Below are positions 24,879-36,800 of a stretch of 64,000 nucleotides of DNA, piece by piece; the stretch's first letter is position 1, and every line of letters begins with the position of its first letter. Source of the DNA: Combretum micranthum (Eukaryota; Streptophyta; Magnoliopsida; Myrtales; Combretaceae); the NCBI GenBank assembly GCA_024138025.1, contig JAMXBD010000403.1:806001-870000 (forward strand), read 5' to 3'. A program made the translations under genes and the position numbers. The notes beneath the pieces are model-generated. The model searched no databases. It saw nothing but the letters and a program-made list of their open reading frames with translations, and had not been told where the DNA came from.

Positions 24879-26911
24879 TTACTTAGTGGGAAATTCATAT
24901 GAATAGATAGCAAAGAAAGCCTGAACAGCAGTAAAAATTAGAACAACTAAAGCAGCTGAAGCAGACATGAATGACCACGGACTGCGGAAATAAGAATGCA
25001 AGAATCCTGCCCATCTCCTGTGCCATATATTTCCATAATACTTGTTCACATCCTCGTACACCCGAGACAGGTAACATGTATTGATATCAAATGAAATTTC
25101 CTTCCCTAAAGCATTGAATAAACCTGCGATTTCTCTATCCGTCCCAAGGTAGTTCTCGATAATTTTTTGATCGGATAGGAATTCTGCATCCATATCTCTA
25201 TTGACCAGATATCCCACAAAGGTAACGTAGGAAGTTATGTGCTTGGAGCAATAATAGTAACATTGCTCAAACACAATGCAATTAAAGAAGAATGTGGTAA
25301 TGAGATCATCTAGGACTAAGGTTGGGATTTCGAGCATTCCTTTTTTAGCATTAAATGAGATGTCAAGCAAGTTGTCGCGTTTGATTGGTTTAATCTTGAC
25401 TCCTGCAATACGAAGCTTGGTGGCTGACGGAATGACTTGAAGAAAGTCAATATTCATGTCTTGCCTCACGTCCTCAGCAGGACTTCGAGCAAATTGGACT
25501 ACGCTCATTCGAAGCAGATTGAGTAAATGCTTGACTTGATTAGCATTATAACCCAATTTTAGTGATTCTAGAGGCCTTTGCATGGCATAGTTAAAGAAAT
25601 CCAATGCAAGTTGCATGAGGGAATACCCATCATCCGCAGAGGTCTTGGACAGATCAAATAGAAGTTCAAGAACAAAGAAAGGGATTTGGTTTTCAATCTG
25701 AACAAAATCACGCATAATAGAAGGGAACACCCATGCCATGTTGAACATGGGATCATCAGGCTTCACTTTTATCAGGCCATTCGACATGCGAAACATCTCA
25801 ATCACAAAGCAAGCATCAAGAACCATCATCTCAACAAGATCATAGCGAGAGTGCTTGATTGGTTCGGAGTAACAATCCCTAATCTCATTCTCGTATTTAG
25901 CTATGGCTTCGAAATAATCATTGAGGCCAATGCCTTTAGTTGCTGTACGTTTTACCATTGCTAAGAAGTACCTAAGTCATTCAACAAAATAAATGAAACA
26001 ATTAGGTGCATAAAGATCAAGTGCTACATTTGAAATTTTGAATTTGATAAATATCGCATTTGATATTATTTGTGCAAGTGACTACTTATAATTTAAAAGT
26101 ATCAATCTACTACTTAAAAAATTTTAAGATTATCCATAATACTTACACAAAGTAGTCAATTATAAAGATAGGTAGATTTTCAAAACCCATTTATAATAAG
26201 TAACTAATAGCTAGTTGATTGTATAATAAGCAAAATTCAAGCATCAAATCTAATAATTACCCTTTTAAATACAATTTATAGGATTAAATATGGTAACAAA
26301 GATTTTTATTTTTCTCTTTCTTTTTTTACATTTGTTGCAGAATTTCCCAATTATCAAAGTTAAATGGCTCCTCAAATTTTAGGCACGAATTTTTGTATTA
26401 GTTGGTCGCACCACAGACACAACATATTAAAGCAATGTGTTGCCAGATGTCTATAGGTAGACTAATTTGCTAATGGTAAGTTGACATCTAGACAGATTAA
26501 CGCGAGTTCCTTCAAATCATAACACAAATTTAATCCACCAATTTAAAACAACAAGTCTAAGTTTCAAAATCCATACATCAATTACTTCACATACTTGATA
26601 AAAAAAATAACATACCTGGCCTTATGTTCTTCAAACATCCGATAATGTTCATGTCCATGGTGGTAAGGCCCAATAGAGACAACATAAGGTTGATAGTATT
26701 TCGTATTGATCTCCGCCAGATTACGAGGTACTCTAAATATGCAACATGACTCAGCCCCTGCTGTAGGTTTCATCAACTCCGGCGGTTGTCTTAATCTTCT
26801 TTCCATACGGGATTCCCAATCACGCTCTGATGTGCTACTGCTACTAGCACTAGCCACCGTGATGACATGTTCATGTGGCGGACTACCGGTGGTCAGCTCC
26901 ACCTCTGCCAT
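24879..26911 (-). CDS. DUF247 domain protein (two exons)
   Basis: Predicted 462-residue protein of the plant DUF247 family (PF03140), membrane-anchored proteins of mostly unknown function, some of which are linked to self-incompatibility in grasses. Exon 1 is 26616-26911 and exon 2 is 24879-25971; the intron 25972-26615 has GT and AG ends and splits an Arg codon (residue 99), after which the frame continues without a stop. Residues 1-35 are low-complexity (SASSSSTSER). The family hallmark YYQPYVVSIGPYHHG is at residues 72-86. Further family phrases are RYDLVEMMVLDACFVIEMF, QIENQIPFFVLELLF and FNCIVFEQC. A hydrophobic helix at about 431-455 is followed by a short polar tail, the usual DUF247 C-terminal anchor. 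Length is typical for the family, and no frameshift or internal stop is seen. The start at 26911 is the first ATG giving the full domain. It is the only intact host gene in the window. Confidence 0.92.
25972..26615 (-). other. Intron of the DUF247 gene
   Basis: On the minus strand the donor is CCAG|GTATGTTATT and the acceptor GACTTAG|GTACTTC. Splicing joins AG with G to restore Arg and the family sequence on both sides. The intron is 644 bases and AT-rich. Confidence 0.9.
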
Positions 26912-27074
26912 GGCTGCTGCTGCTATGTGGACTGTTCAAGGGGATCTCGTCAAGGAAAAGTAGAGAGTAGGTTGTTGTGAACGACCAACAGGTACTCGCA
27001 CAAGTCTTCCCTCATCAACGAGGAAAGTATACAGTTTGTATAGGCCACGACGAGTTAGACAACATTGATCACAT
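26912..27074 (-). promoter_or_regulatory. 5' leader and proximal promoter of the DUF247 gene
   Basis: Only about 163 bases separate the start codon from the end of a transposon-like block. They include a GCAGCAGCAGCC run right before the ATG and TATA-like AT-rich phrases (CTATACAAAC and TGTATAC on the minus strand at about 27027-27041). The core promoter may lie here or inside the element upstream. Confidence 0.4.
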
Positions 27075-27880
27075 TAGATATCATCACAGGTCGATTCCGA
27101 ATCGAAAACCGATCTGACCCGTCACCGACGGTTCTTGAATCGGGAACCGGCCCGGGAATGATGGGTCTGAATCGGTAAAGGACCCGTCGGAACGGTTCCA
27201 TCTCTAATAACCGCATGACCCAGCGGTTTTGGAACCGTCGATTCAGGAATCGGTAAAACCGGTGGTTCTACATCATAAAAAAAAAAAGAAAAAAATTATA
27301 AAAAATTGTAATTATAAAATAAATATCTAAAACTATTTTCGCATAAATAATAAAAAATTTATTTTCTCTTCATAATATTTAATGTGTTATTATTAACAAC
27401 ACAAGTAATAAATACATTTGAAATCATATATTGTTAAATTATGCAGACTTCTAATCAAAAGTAGACTTTCTTTCTTAACAATGTGTGATTCGTTTTTTGT
27501 TATTGGGAATTATTTATATCTTGAATATTTTATAGTGTCATATTGCTAATATAACAACTAAAAAAGTGCAAGTGATTGTATAGAATTTATTTAACTAATG
27601 CTATGAACAATTATTGTTAGGCTTAATGTTATTTCAAGTTAAAAATTTATTTTACATTTTTTCTTAGTTAAATCAAGTAAATTATTTAATTGATTTTTTA
27701 TATTTTTTTCATGGTTCCCAGTTCCTCTAGAACCGGAACCGAACCGTTGGAGCCGGCGATTTCTAAGAACCGGGAACCGGACTGGCTCCCACAGGTCCGA
27801 TTCTGGTTCCACCACTTTTGGAATCGGAAACCGGCGGTTCAGATCCGGTTCCAGACCTGAACGAACCGTGACGATGTCTA
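27075..27880. mobile_element. hAT-like non-autonomous element, GGTTCC-rich
   Basis: Both ends share an imperfect inverted terminus, TAGATATCATCAC on the left and TAGACATCGTCAC on the reverse of the right. Subterminal regions (27090-27260 and 27715-27870) are packed with GGAACCGG, CGGTTCC and ACCGGCGG in both orientations, while the 27275-27710 core is plain AT-rich sequence. This layout is typical of plant hAT-derived elements. The flanking octamers (GATCACAT and GGTTCGGA) do not match. It contains no transposase. The 63-codon frame at 27763-27954 is an artefact of the GC-rich end. Confidence 0.6.
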
Positions 27881-28603
27881 GGTTCGGATGACAGCCGTAA
27901 AGGTGAGGATGCGCAATCGAATATTTTTATTACGAACAAGCTACAAAAATTCATGGAATATGGGCATCACACAGGACACATTTCCGAAATTTATTGAATA
28001 ATCTCTCGAAAAATGTGTTAATAACTATGTGTGATGGTTATTTTAAAAGTTATCCACTAATACATCTATGTGTTAATAATTATCTGTTGAATAATTACAC
28101 ATCATACAAATGTATAAGTATAGCATATATTACCTATTGAATATTTTTTGTCATGAGACTTGGAAGGACTTGCGGATCCCATGAGCCTTATTCGCGCAGG
28201 ATCCATAATTTAAAAATATAAATATATTGTTTAGGTGCGGTTCACCGATTGCATTTAATCTGGCATTGCTCTAAATATAACTGGTTTAAACGTGTGAGAA
28301 CTTGGGGAAAAAATGAAAAAAGAAAAGAAAAGAAAAAAAAAAAAAAAAAAACCAAAAGGTGTGAGAACATGTGCAACACAAGGTTATTTTCCCATTTTAT
28401 AATACGATGGGGTCTTTCACCAATATGGCCAGGGCAGCCCTTTAAATTTTAGGTCATTTTCGTAGGGCTCTAGTTTTCCATCTTCTGTGGGTAATTTTAG
28501 TAAATTTTGTATTAAGTGATTATGTGAATAAATTCTAAGCTTCATATAAAACCTTTAGGAATAAATTAAAAAGTCTATACGAGGAAAAGTGTTTAAAACT
28601 CTT
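27881..28603. other. Spacer without a gene
   Basis: Contains a purine homopolymer run (A-rich, about 28310-28350) and an unrecognised less AT-rich patch at 28150-28210. Open frames here are low complexity. Confidence 0.5.
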
Positions 28604-29596
28604 GGGAAAAGGAAAATAATAATAATATTTTTAAAATAATTATAAAAATACCACTAAAACGAAAATAATCCTAAATTTATATAATTAAACTTGTCTCTTG
28701 AAGAGATGAAATTAGTAGAAATATTATAACCCCATCTTTTTAAGAGACGTGTTTAGCTAGAAATTGAAAAAAAAAAATAATAAGACAAATAATTTTACAA
28801 TAAAAAGAAAGGTAAATATTCAAAAATCTAAATAATATTAAATGTTTATACTATTTCCAATATGAATAGAAAATAATTATTATTTATTCACAATATTTAT
28901 CGTGTGATTGATAATGATATTATAAATATAATTTTAAATTTTGCTTTTTTGTTTTATATAGAGTACTACCAAAAGAGTAATCTCACTTCTAAATAATATT
29001 AAACTTCTTTTTGGTTCTAAACAATTCAAGTGGATGTGCTTGTATTAAAGCCAAAAAGAAGTCTCAAATAGTCAAATTGTTTAGAAGTGAGATTGCTCTT
29101 TTTGTGATATTCTATATAAAGCAAATAAACATATTTTAAAATTATATTCATTCATTGTGTTGCCATCCATGACACATTAAATATTTTTAATAGATAATAA
29201 TTATTTTTTTCACATGAAAAATAATATAAACATTTAATATTATTTACTTTCTTTAAGTTTTTGTCTTGCTTTTTATATTATATTTATTCAAGTTTTATTA
29301 AATTTTCTTCTTCTTTTTTTTCTTCTAGCCAAACTCATCTCCTAAAGAGACGAAGTTGTAACTATACCAACATATTCGCGTAAAGGGAAGAGTTTGATTA
29401 CCTATTAACTTTGTCTCTTACGAAGTTGTAACTATACCAATATTTTCTCTTGAAGAGAAGAGTGTGACTACCTATTAACTCATCTCTTGAAAAGATAAGT
29501 TTAAATTGCCTAAGTTTAGAATTATTTTTGTTTCAGTAGCATTTTCATAATTATTTTTAAAAATATTATTATTATTTTCCTTTTCGCTAAAACTCT
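28604..29596. mobile_element. Fold-back (near-complete palindrome) element
   Basis: The left arm (28604-29030) and the reverse complement of the right arm (29596-29075) can be followed almost end to end: AAAAGGAAAATAATAATAAT, TTTAATAAA(G/A)-type AT blocks, AATAATATTAAATGTTTATA, AATAATTATTAT, ATAATTTTAAA, TTTATATAGA and GAGCAATCTCACTTCTAAA or AGTAATCTCACTTCTAAA. The loop is only some tens of bases (near 29030-29065). The right arm is longer because it carries about three copies of a GAAGTTGTAACTATACCAA unit (29330-29480). A transcript would fold into a hairpin with arms of over 400 bases. Single-arm relatives are found at 40700-40960 and 41340-41560. Confidence 0.8.
29330..29490. repeat. Short tandem units in the right arm of the fold-back
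   Basis: GAAGTTGTAACTATACCAA occurs at about 29352 and 29420, each followed by a pyrimidine/purine phrase containing GAAGAG and CTACCTATTAACT or TTACCTATTAACT. The left arm has one shorter counterpart. Confidence 0.55.
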
Positions 29597-29783
29597 TGAC
29601 CTACCCCTACTTTATTTGACTCGAAACAAAATTGTGATGAGCAAATTCTAACTCAAAATAAGATTATTTTGTTTATTTAAATCAAATTTGAACTCCAAAA
29701 AGAATCCACAATAGGCACATGTATCAACTCTTTATATATATTATTATATTATATAAGGTAAATTACAAATACACACATAAAGC

Positions 29784-31039
29784 TGGGCATATAGGTTATA
29801 GCTCACAAGCTAACCCTTTTACCCTCTTCAAAAAATGGGCAATAGCTAAATTTTTTTGACCCACTTTTAACCCAGTTTCTTTAACCCACAAACCAAACCA
29901 AAAAGAAAAAAAAAAAATCTGGTAATCGCACTTTTTGAAATCGTTTCTACCTCTTTTTCTTTGAACAATTCCCCACTTGTCATTTTATTAGTACTGAAAT
30001 ATGTAGTTATGTATTTTTATACATATTATATTAATAATTACCGATACTACCTTTTGTTTATTCACAATAAAATGTAAGATGAAACAAATCATGCCTTTGT
30101 GTTCACAGCATTGAGATTATGCAAAATTTTTAATGTAAATGAAAAAGCAATCATAGCAATCAAGCTACAAACATCCGTAAGAGCGTATTCATGTTTTTAA
30201 TATATACGTAAGAATATATCGTTAATGGTTGTTTATTTACTACCAACTAAAATAATATATCTATTTTTATTTTATTTCATTCTATAAATTTGGAACTGTA
30301 TCTAGTAGATGGATAATCGTTTTGGATGAAGATACATTAGTTATGTTAATTGTACCGTATTAGTGTGAAGATTGCAATTTGTATTCAATATTACAATAAT
30401 TCTCTTCATCTTAATATCATGACATGTCAAAAAAAAAAAAAAAAAAAACAAAACAAAAGGATCAAGACAACTATGCTTCTATATGCAATATCATCGATCC
30501 CTCTTTTGCACCAGAAGCAATATTATCGATTTGGGGAACTAGTAAGCTCTAGCGTAGAATGATTGCGTTTGATTTAAGGAATACGAGTGTGGTGTACATA
30601 CTGATTGAAAGTGAACAAAATGGTTTGTCATTGTGGATTTTTATGGATGTGCGATCCTAGGATTTTTTAATGGCCGTTGTAGGGTACTATTAGTGTTGTT
30701 GGCATTACTTACAAGTGCCATGGTAGTAGTTGCTCCAAGTCCCGAGGCATGTGATGATGGATACCGGAGATAAATTATCTATCGGAGTACATATCACAAC
30801 AGTTCGAGGACTTTTGTAAAACAATGGTGCGAACATTGAATGTTAATTGAAAAATCACTGCTTTTTGCTTAATTTCTGAATTTAAAAGTGTGAATGAGAA
30901 TATTTCAATTTTCACACAAAATAATATAAAAATTAAAAATTTTCATTTTGGCCCACAAGCTAGGCCCGGACCAAGAAATTATGGTCCATTTTAACTCATA
31001 AGCTGGGCTAGGCCGGGCCCCTAGATCCTGTATGCCCAC
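29784..31039. mobile_element. Possible hAT-like element
   Basis: The ends look like diverged inverted termini: TGGGCATATAGGTT on the left, and GTGGGCATACAGGATC on the reverse of the right. Subterminal repeats include CTCACAAGCTAACCC on the left and GGCCCACAAGCTAGGCCCGG plus GCTGGGCTAGGCCGGGCCCC on the right. The interior is AT-rich and non-coding. No target duplication was confirmed. Confidence 0.4.
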
Positions 31040-32239
31040 TTCTCTAACACGCCTATATTTATCTCATCATATGTAATTTTTCCTTTTATTTTTGAAATTA
31101 TGCGCGTAAACTCTCAAATGTTTGAGAATGTACATGTCCAATAGGTTAAGCCTTAATGTAGAATAATTCCCTTATTTTTTCATAAATTATCTTTCAGGAA
31201 AATCGAAGTATTATTTTTTGTTATTTATTGGTGCAGCCATTGCAAATCTCTTTTCCTTCTCGATAGATGGTTTAATATCAAGTGGTAAGGTGTGCACATC
31301 TAGGAGAATTAAGTCCATGCATGTTTCGTGATGTAGGTTCGTACAAGCCAAGATAGTTAAAAGAAGGTTATATTAGTAATGTCAAAATGCAAATTTTTCA
31401 AATAAAACCACGATTTCAGGGAGATCGGGGGATTAAGTGCGAATGAGGTGAAATGAGAGTTTTGATTTGCAAATGAACCTATTATTTATATGCAATTATT
31501 TTTCATATTTGTTTACTAATATTTTTACATAAAACTATGACTTATATCAATAGTCATATTTACTAAAGGGATAATAGATACATCAAAATTCAATTTTTAC
31601 TTATAATAATCTTGTAATATTGTTCTTTATTTCATATGTTTCTTACTAAACATGCAAATATATGATAGGAAAATAACGACAATATAAACGCGCCAACCCC
31701 CTTGCCCTCACAAAATTTGCAATTTTAAATAGAAAATACTAGGAAAGGTCGTACCAACGATGCTGATACATTTAGAATAACAAATAGGTAAGTAATATGA
31801 TCATTTTAAAGATTGTTTTATATAAAAATAAAAAAAAAATTCATATGGATTAATAGCATTGGGTACTTGAATTTTCTGAAAATATACGATTAACTACTTG
31901 AACATTAATACTTTCTCAACTAACAAAGTTAAGTACGTTTGTTAAGCTAACACTCCTAGTAAATAAAGAAATAACACATGTCAAATAACCAATAAAAAAT
32001 TAGAAAATTAAACAATTAAGCAAATAGAGCAATAAACACATTAAAATTGGTCCACGCGGAGAACTATACTTAGATAGATAAATGAGATTGCTATGTAAGG
32101 TTCATTGGTGCGAACTAAAATGGCTAAGAAATTTGCACATGAAAAATATTTGTGGCCACAATCTTAATCAACCATTTCAATCTTTATGACAAATGACGTA
32201 ACAATGTTTTTAGCTTATAGTGTTATCATGAAAATTCTA

Positions 32240-32440
32240 GACATATATGGTTAAGAAATGAATATATTTATATGTATACATATAAGAGAATTAATAAGAG
32301 TTGGAGTTATAATCATTATTTATGTTAAGACAATGTAATAGCATAGCCATATAGGGTTAAGGCATGAATATACATATATATAAGAGAATAAATAAAGGTA
32401 AGAGTTAATTATTACTTATGTTAAGACCACGAAATAGTTT
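32240..32440. repeat. Tandem pair of about 100-base units
   Basis: Unit 1 (about 32240-32345) and unit 2 (about 32346-32440) share CATATA(T/G)GGTTAAG, ATGAATATA, ATATAAGAGAAT, AATAA.AG and ACTTATGTTAAGAC or ATTTATGTTAAGAC, then TAGCATAG or TAGTTTAG. Confidence 0.65.
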
Positions 32441-32871
32441 AGCTGGTTCTCTGATAAAAGGGATTATTCAAAGATATAGTCTAGTATTATGCTACTAAGA
32501 TGGTTCTTAAACTCCAGTAGTTGTATCTTAGGGGAATTTCCCATTCAAACTCCCATATCAAATTTAATCTAGGGCGTAAATTCTCCAAAGAAATAAAATT
32601 TATATCAGCTCCTAAGTTCAATATTGATTATTTTGTTTCATCAAACCAAAACTATGTCATCTATTGAATATTTTTGGGTAATTGTAACATTTAGTACTTA
32701 TACTTTACCTATAATTACAATTAAATAACTAAAATTTAATATAATGCCCAAGGCATATCATTGGGCAAGCAAATGACATTAATGATTTAAGTGTTATGTG
32801 TGTGTGATTTTCAACATGCTCTTAAGGTGTCTAACTACTTCTAAATGGTTAAACTGGAGGAGGACGCATAT

Positions 32872-32874
<3 letters not shown>

Positions 32875-32902
<28 letters not shown>
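32875..32902 (+). repeat. A28 homopolymer
   Basis: A run of 28 adenines. It could be the tail of an old retroposon, but no recognisable SINE or LINE body precedes it. Confidence 0.8.
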
Positions 32903-32905
<3 letters not shown>

Positions 32906-34404
32906 ATTTTTTTTTTAAACTCAAATGCAACCTTCAAAGTTGTCGTGGAAGATAAACACATAATCCCATATAGAGAGTAATGAATTGGGACTTTAGTTTT
33001 ATCAATTACATGAGGGGTTAGGTTATTAAATCATGCCGAAGTAGCAACTTATTCATATGGTTACTCACTGCTTATGGAATGGGACATAGATGCTTATAAC
33101 GTGTCCTCTAGCGACCAATTTGTGATGGCAAGACAGGGATAGCATTGAAACACCTACATTTGGAGGCCTTACCCATACAAACGAGGACCTTCCACTGTAT
33201 CATCACATATTATATAACTCGAATGTCTAACCTGCAAGAGGAAAAGGCATGCAGACATGCGAGTACGTTGGGCTTTGGCATACAAAAGCAGGAGCATGCA
33301 TGGCATGGAACTTTTAAGCACGTAGAGGTAGTTTCATGACCATTTTGTAATGGCTATACCTCTCCTTTTTATCCAGTGATATTGTCATTTTACCCGTGCT
33401 TTTGCGAAATCAAACTCTCCGTTTGGGCAATCTTAATTAGACAATAAGTCATTCTTTAAAGGTTTTATTTTTTACAGTTAGAGATGAGCATACAACTTTA
33501 CCACAATCTAAAACCCATTCCACCTTACATGATTAGCAAGTTTTGAATTGGTATTAACGCACAAGATAGGTTTTTATTCCAATATTTTAAAACTAAGGCT
33601 TGCCAGGTAAGATATAAGGTACAACATCTCTATGTCATGTACTCATCTCCAATACCCCTACTCTATAAAAAATTTTCAAACATAATAAAATATAATGTCT
33701 TGTATTAGTAAATATGCTATAATGAATTTCATGTTATTATTCATTTTAAACAGATGGACATTATGATAAATTGTAATTTTGTTATGCCATTCCATAATAA
33801 ATTATTTGGATTTATATTATAAGGTTTACAATGTATAGTTTCATGAGAAAAATGTGACTAAAAAATATTAAATGAATTAATTAGAGATTGTTGGATTGAT
33901 TGGGATATAATACTTTGGCCAAAAAAAAAAAAAAATGGATATAATACACTTGCCGGATTCTACAATAATGAAAATCCAACCCTTGTATCTCCTCACCAAT
34001 AACTAGCAATCCCATGGTTTTTTGACACCTGGACTGGAGCAGGACAATAAAGTTCGGCTATGGGCATAGCTTTCGGACACATGACCTTTTTTGTTATTAA
34101 AAAAAGCCCGTAATGTTTGGCCCGTTATCCAAAAGAATAATTGGGCCCCATTCCAGGAGGGGAAACTGTGTAATACTTTCCTCCCAAGGCCCATGGGGAG
34201 CACATGGTGGGCGTAAGCAATATTGCGAAGGGTTTTGCAAAAAATTAAAAAAAAAAAAAAAGGGAAAGGAAAGAAAGAAAGAAAAGAAATTTTCATTTTT
34301 GAAAAATGATTTTAAAATTTACATATAATATGTATTGAAATATAAAATTTTTTCTATTGGCACTTATAAGTGCTTATCAAGACGTGTGTTGAAATGGTTC
34401 GTAG

Positions 34405-35022
34405 TAAGGCTACAAACAAGTTGAGACGAGCTTTTCAAGACTTGGAATCAACTGGTTTAAAAGTTATCGAATTCGAGCAAAACATTTTATTATGCATGAA
34501 ATTCAAGCTCAAACTCGGCTTGTTTAGTTAAATGAGTTTTCAAGTCTGATATCAAGTTGAGCTAAACATTTCATCAAATCTACAAAACTTTCATCCGGTC
34601 TAAAATTTGAACTCGAGTTCGACTAGTTTAAATATCTTATTTTTGTTTTTCTTAAACCTACAAAAAAATATAAAAGTTGCTAAATATATATAATAGATAT
34701 TAAATAGAAAATAGGTTTTTTAATTATATTTTTATATATAATAATCATAAATATAAATCTCATAAATCTACTAATTAAGCTTGTCCATGACTCTCTATTC
34801 ATGAGTCTACTTGTAATCATGTTTACAAGCCCAAACGAGTCTATTCATGAACCAACTAAGAGCTTAAATAAAAGCTAGAGCTCGAATCATTTTGATAAAA
34901 AAGATTTTTTTTTTTTTTAAGTTTGAGTTTGACTCGTTTACTAATCAAGATCAAACCAGGCCAACCTTATAGGCCAATCAAGCTTAGTAAGTCACAAATA
35001 GCTTGGTTTATTTGCAATCCTA
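34405..35022. mobile_element. Possible hAT-like element
   Basis: TAAGGCTACAAACAAG on the left and TAGGATTGCAAATAAAC on the reverse of the right are similar termini. Near both ends are direct and inverted GAGCTCGAA, CTCGAGTTCGA, GAGTTTGACTCG and AAGCTTG phrases typical of the plant hAT-like group with GCTCGAGCTC repeats. The flanking octamers GTTCGTAG and ATTCAACG agree at only half of positions. Confidence 0.45.
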
Positions 35023-35781
35023 ATTCAACGAATTTTATATTAAAAGTAATATACAATTATAAAAATATTTATAAAGGGTATTTTTTTTTTTTTTTTTTTT
35101 GGATATCACACAGTTTACTAGTAAAACATATAAGTTGGAAATTTTCATTTTAATGGCCCCGCTCACATCAATGATGAAGGATTTTTATGCTAGCATTTAG
35201 ACATCAGTACAGCTAATCCAGTAGTGGCCCTACATCACTGGGATTTTCATGCGTCTACGAACGAGGAGCTGGATCAATCCGCTGCAGGCTGTTCCAAGCC
35301 GGGGCCTTAGATCCACTACTTTCAATTCACGGATTTTAACCTGTTAACGTTATTTTGTAGTTTATTGGCATCTTTATTTCAGTTGGAATCTTCTATTCCC
35401 CTTCTTTATAGCAAAAAAAAAAAAAAAGAATAATAATAATAATAATAAGTTTTTAAATATTTTTAACAAAAAGAAAAGGCTTATATTTTAAACTCAAAAA
35501 ACAAAGTTAAACTCAATAATCTTATTATCATTAACCCATTTTTCAAAAGAGTTATAAAGAATTTACTTTTATTTGATATACATTTACATCTAACTTAAAT
35601 TGTCTTATTAGTAATATGGGACAAAACTCTATATATTATTAAGAAAGTGAAAAAAAAAAAAAAGAATAATTCCACATTCTTGAAAAGTGATATTTCCTTA
35701 TAATGAAAGTTTATATATCCCAAACTAAATAAGTATTAGATACATAATTATTTCAAATATTGTTATTAGCAACACATCGAA
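35023..35781. other. Spacer without a gene
   Basis: A T-run at about 35080-35100 is followed by an unrecognised less AT-rich patch (35150-35340) with GCTGCAGGCTGTTCC, then AT-rich sequence with an A-run at 35412-35426. Confidence 0.5.
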
Positions 35782-36686
35782 AAAGTTTTATTCAAGGTAC
35801 CTAAATTTTTTTGCTTATAACAAAAATATACCTAAAAAAAATTTTACAACACAAAAATACTTAAACCCTTAAAATCTTTCATATAAAATACCTTTCGCCA
35901 GATTTTGGCTCTTTTACCGACCAAAAGATGACTTTGCAAGCAAACTACATTAAAAGTATATTTCTCTATTCTAATCAACAATTTTTTTAATTCTCTCTCT
36001 CCCTCCCTTCCTTCTTCTTCTTCTTCCTCACGTCTCCTTCCCCTTCTTCTTCTTCTTTCTAACCCTAACCCTTAAATCAGGAAAAAAAGAATCAAAGCAC
36101 CTATTGAACTTGTCACAATTACTTTCATTCCGATAACTATTATTCTTGATACATGTATTTTTAATGCATCAACAGTCCTCTACAAAACTGGTACACCTCC
36201 TTGAATGAAGCAACGATGAACTTCAACGCAGAAGACGTATTCTAATTCTTAGCTTCCTTCTTCTAGTTCTTTTAACTAGTTTTATAGACCCAATGCGAGG
36301 CAAGTCCATCCTATTCCTATATTATCCTAATTGCGAGCATATGTTGTGCTTCTCTTTTGTACTAAACACCAATTCATTTTTTTTCCTTGAATGTTGCTTT
36401 CCTTTTAGCACCACACTATCATATAACATATATATATATACACACACACATTAACACTTTTCTACTTTGAAGAATCTATTTTTTGTTTTTCCGCTTGTCT
36501 TCCTCTTTCCCTCTCTCTGAAATAATTATTATAGAGGAAATTAGAATTTATATCACCATTTTAAGGCTCAAGTGAACAATTACTTTGACACTACAACTAT
36601 AAATTAATAGGTAGTAGTTAAACATGTCTAATATGTATTTTTGGTCTACATGCATCAAGAAAATACAATCATAAATGGGTGATTTG

Positions 36687-36690
<4 letters not shown>

Positions 36691-36718
<28 letters not shown>
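36691..36718. repeat. (AT)14 microsatellite
   Basis: Uninterrupted AT dinucleotide run inside the TIR element. A similar run of 12 repeats is at 40151-40174. Confidence 0.9.
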
Positions 36719-36722
<4 letters not shown>

Positions 36723-36800
36723 TGGGTGGGGGTGGGGTGTGAAAAATTTTTTTTTTAAATTGCTAACTAAGATAGGGAAATATTTTTTTAATGGAGTTTA

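Larger units (their letters stand above)
31040..34404. other. AT-rich spacer without a gene
   Basis: Holds a tandem pair at 32240-32440, an A28 run at 32875-32902, and unrecognised moderately GC-rich patches at 33030-33330 and 34000-34230 (with GGCCC and TTGGGCCCC phrases). Open frames at 33145-33339, 34003-34296 and 34113-34328 are short and match no family I know. Confidence 0.5.

Noticed and set aside
25686..26963. Plus-strand frames of 92 and 85 codons opposite the DUF247 gene
   Set aside because: They are antisense shadows of the DUF247 exons.
27763..27954. 63-codon minus-strand frame near the hAT-like element
   Set aside because: It reads the GGTTCC-rich subterminal repeats; no family resemblance.
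31258..31345. Possible SINE (AAGTGGTAAGGTG then AGGTTCGTACAAG)
   Set aside because: The two boxes are only weak matches and no poly-A tail or duplication follows.
33145..34328. Short frames in the 33-34 kb patches
   Set aside because: Less than 100 codons, no start context, splice sites or family similarity that I can support.
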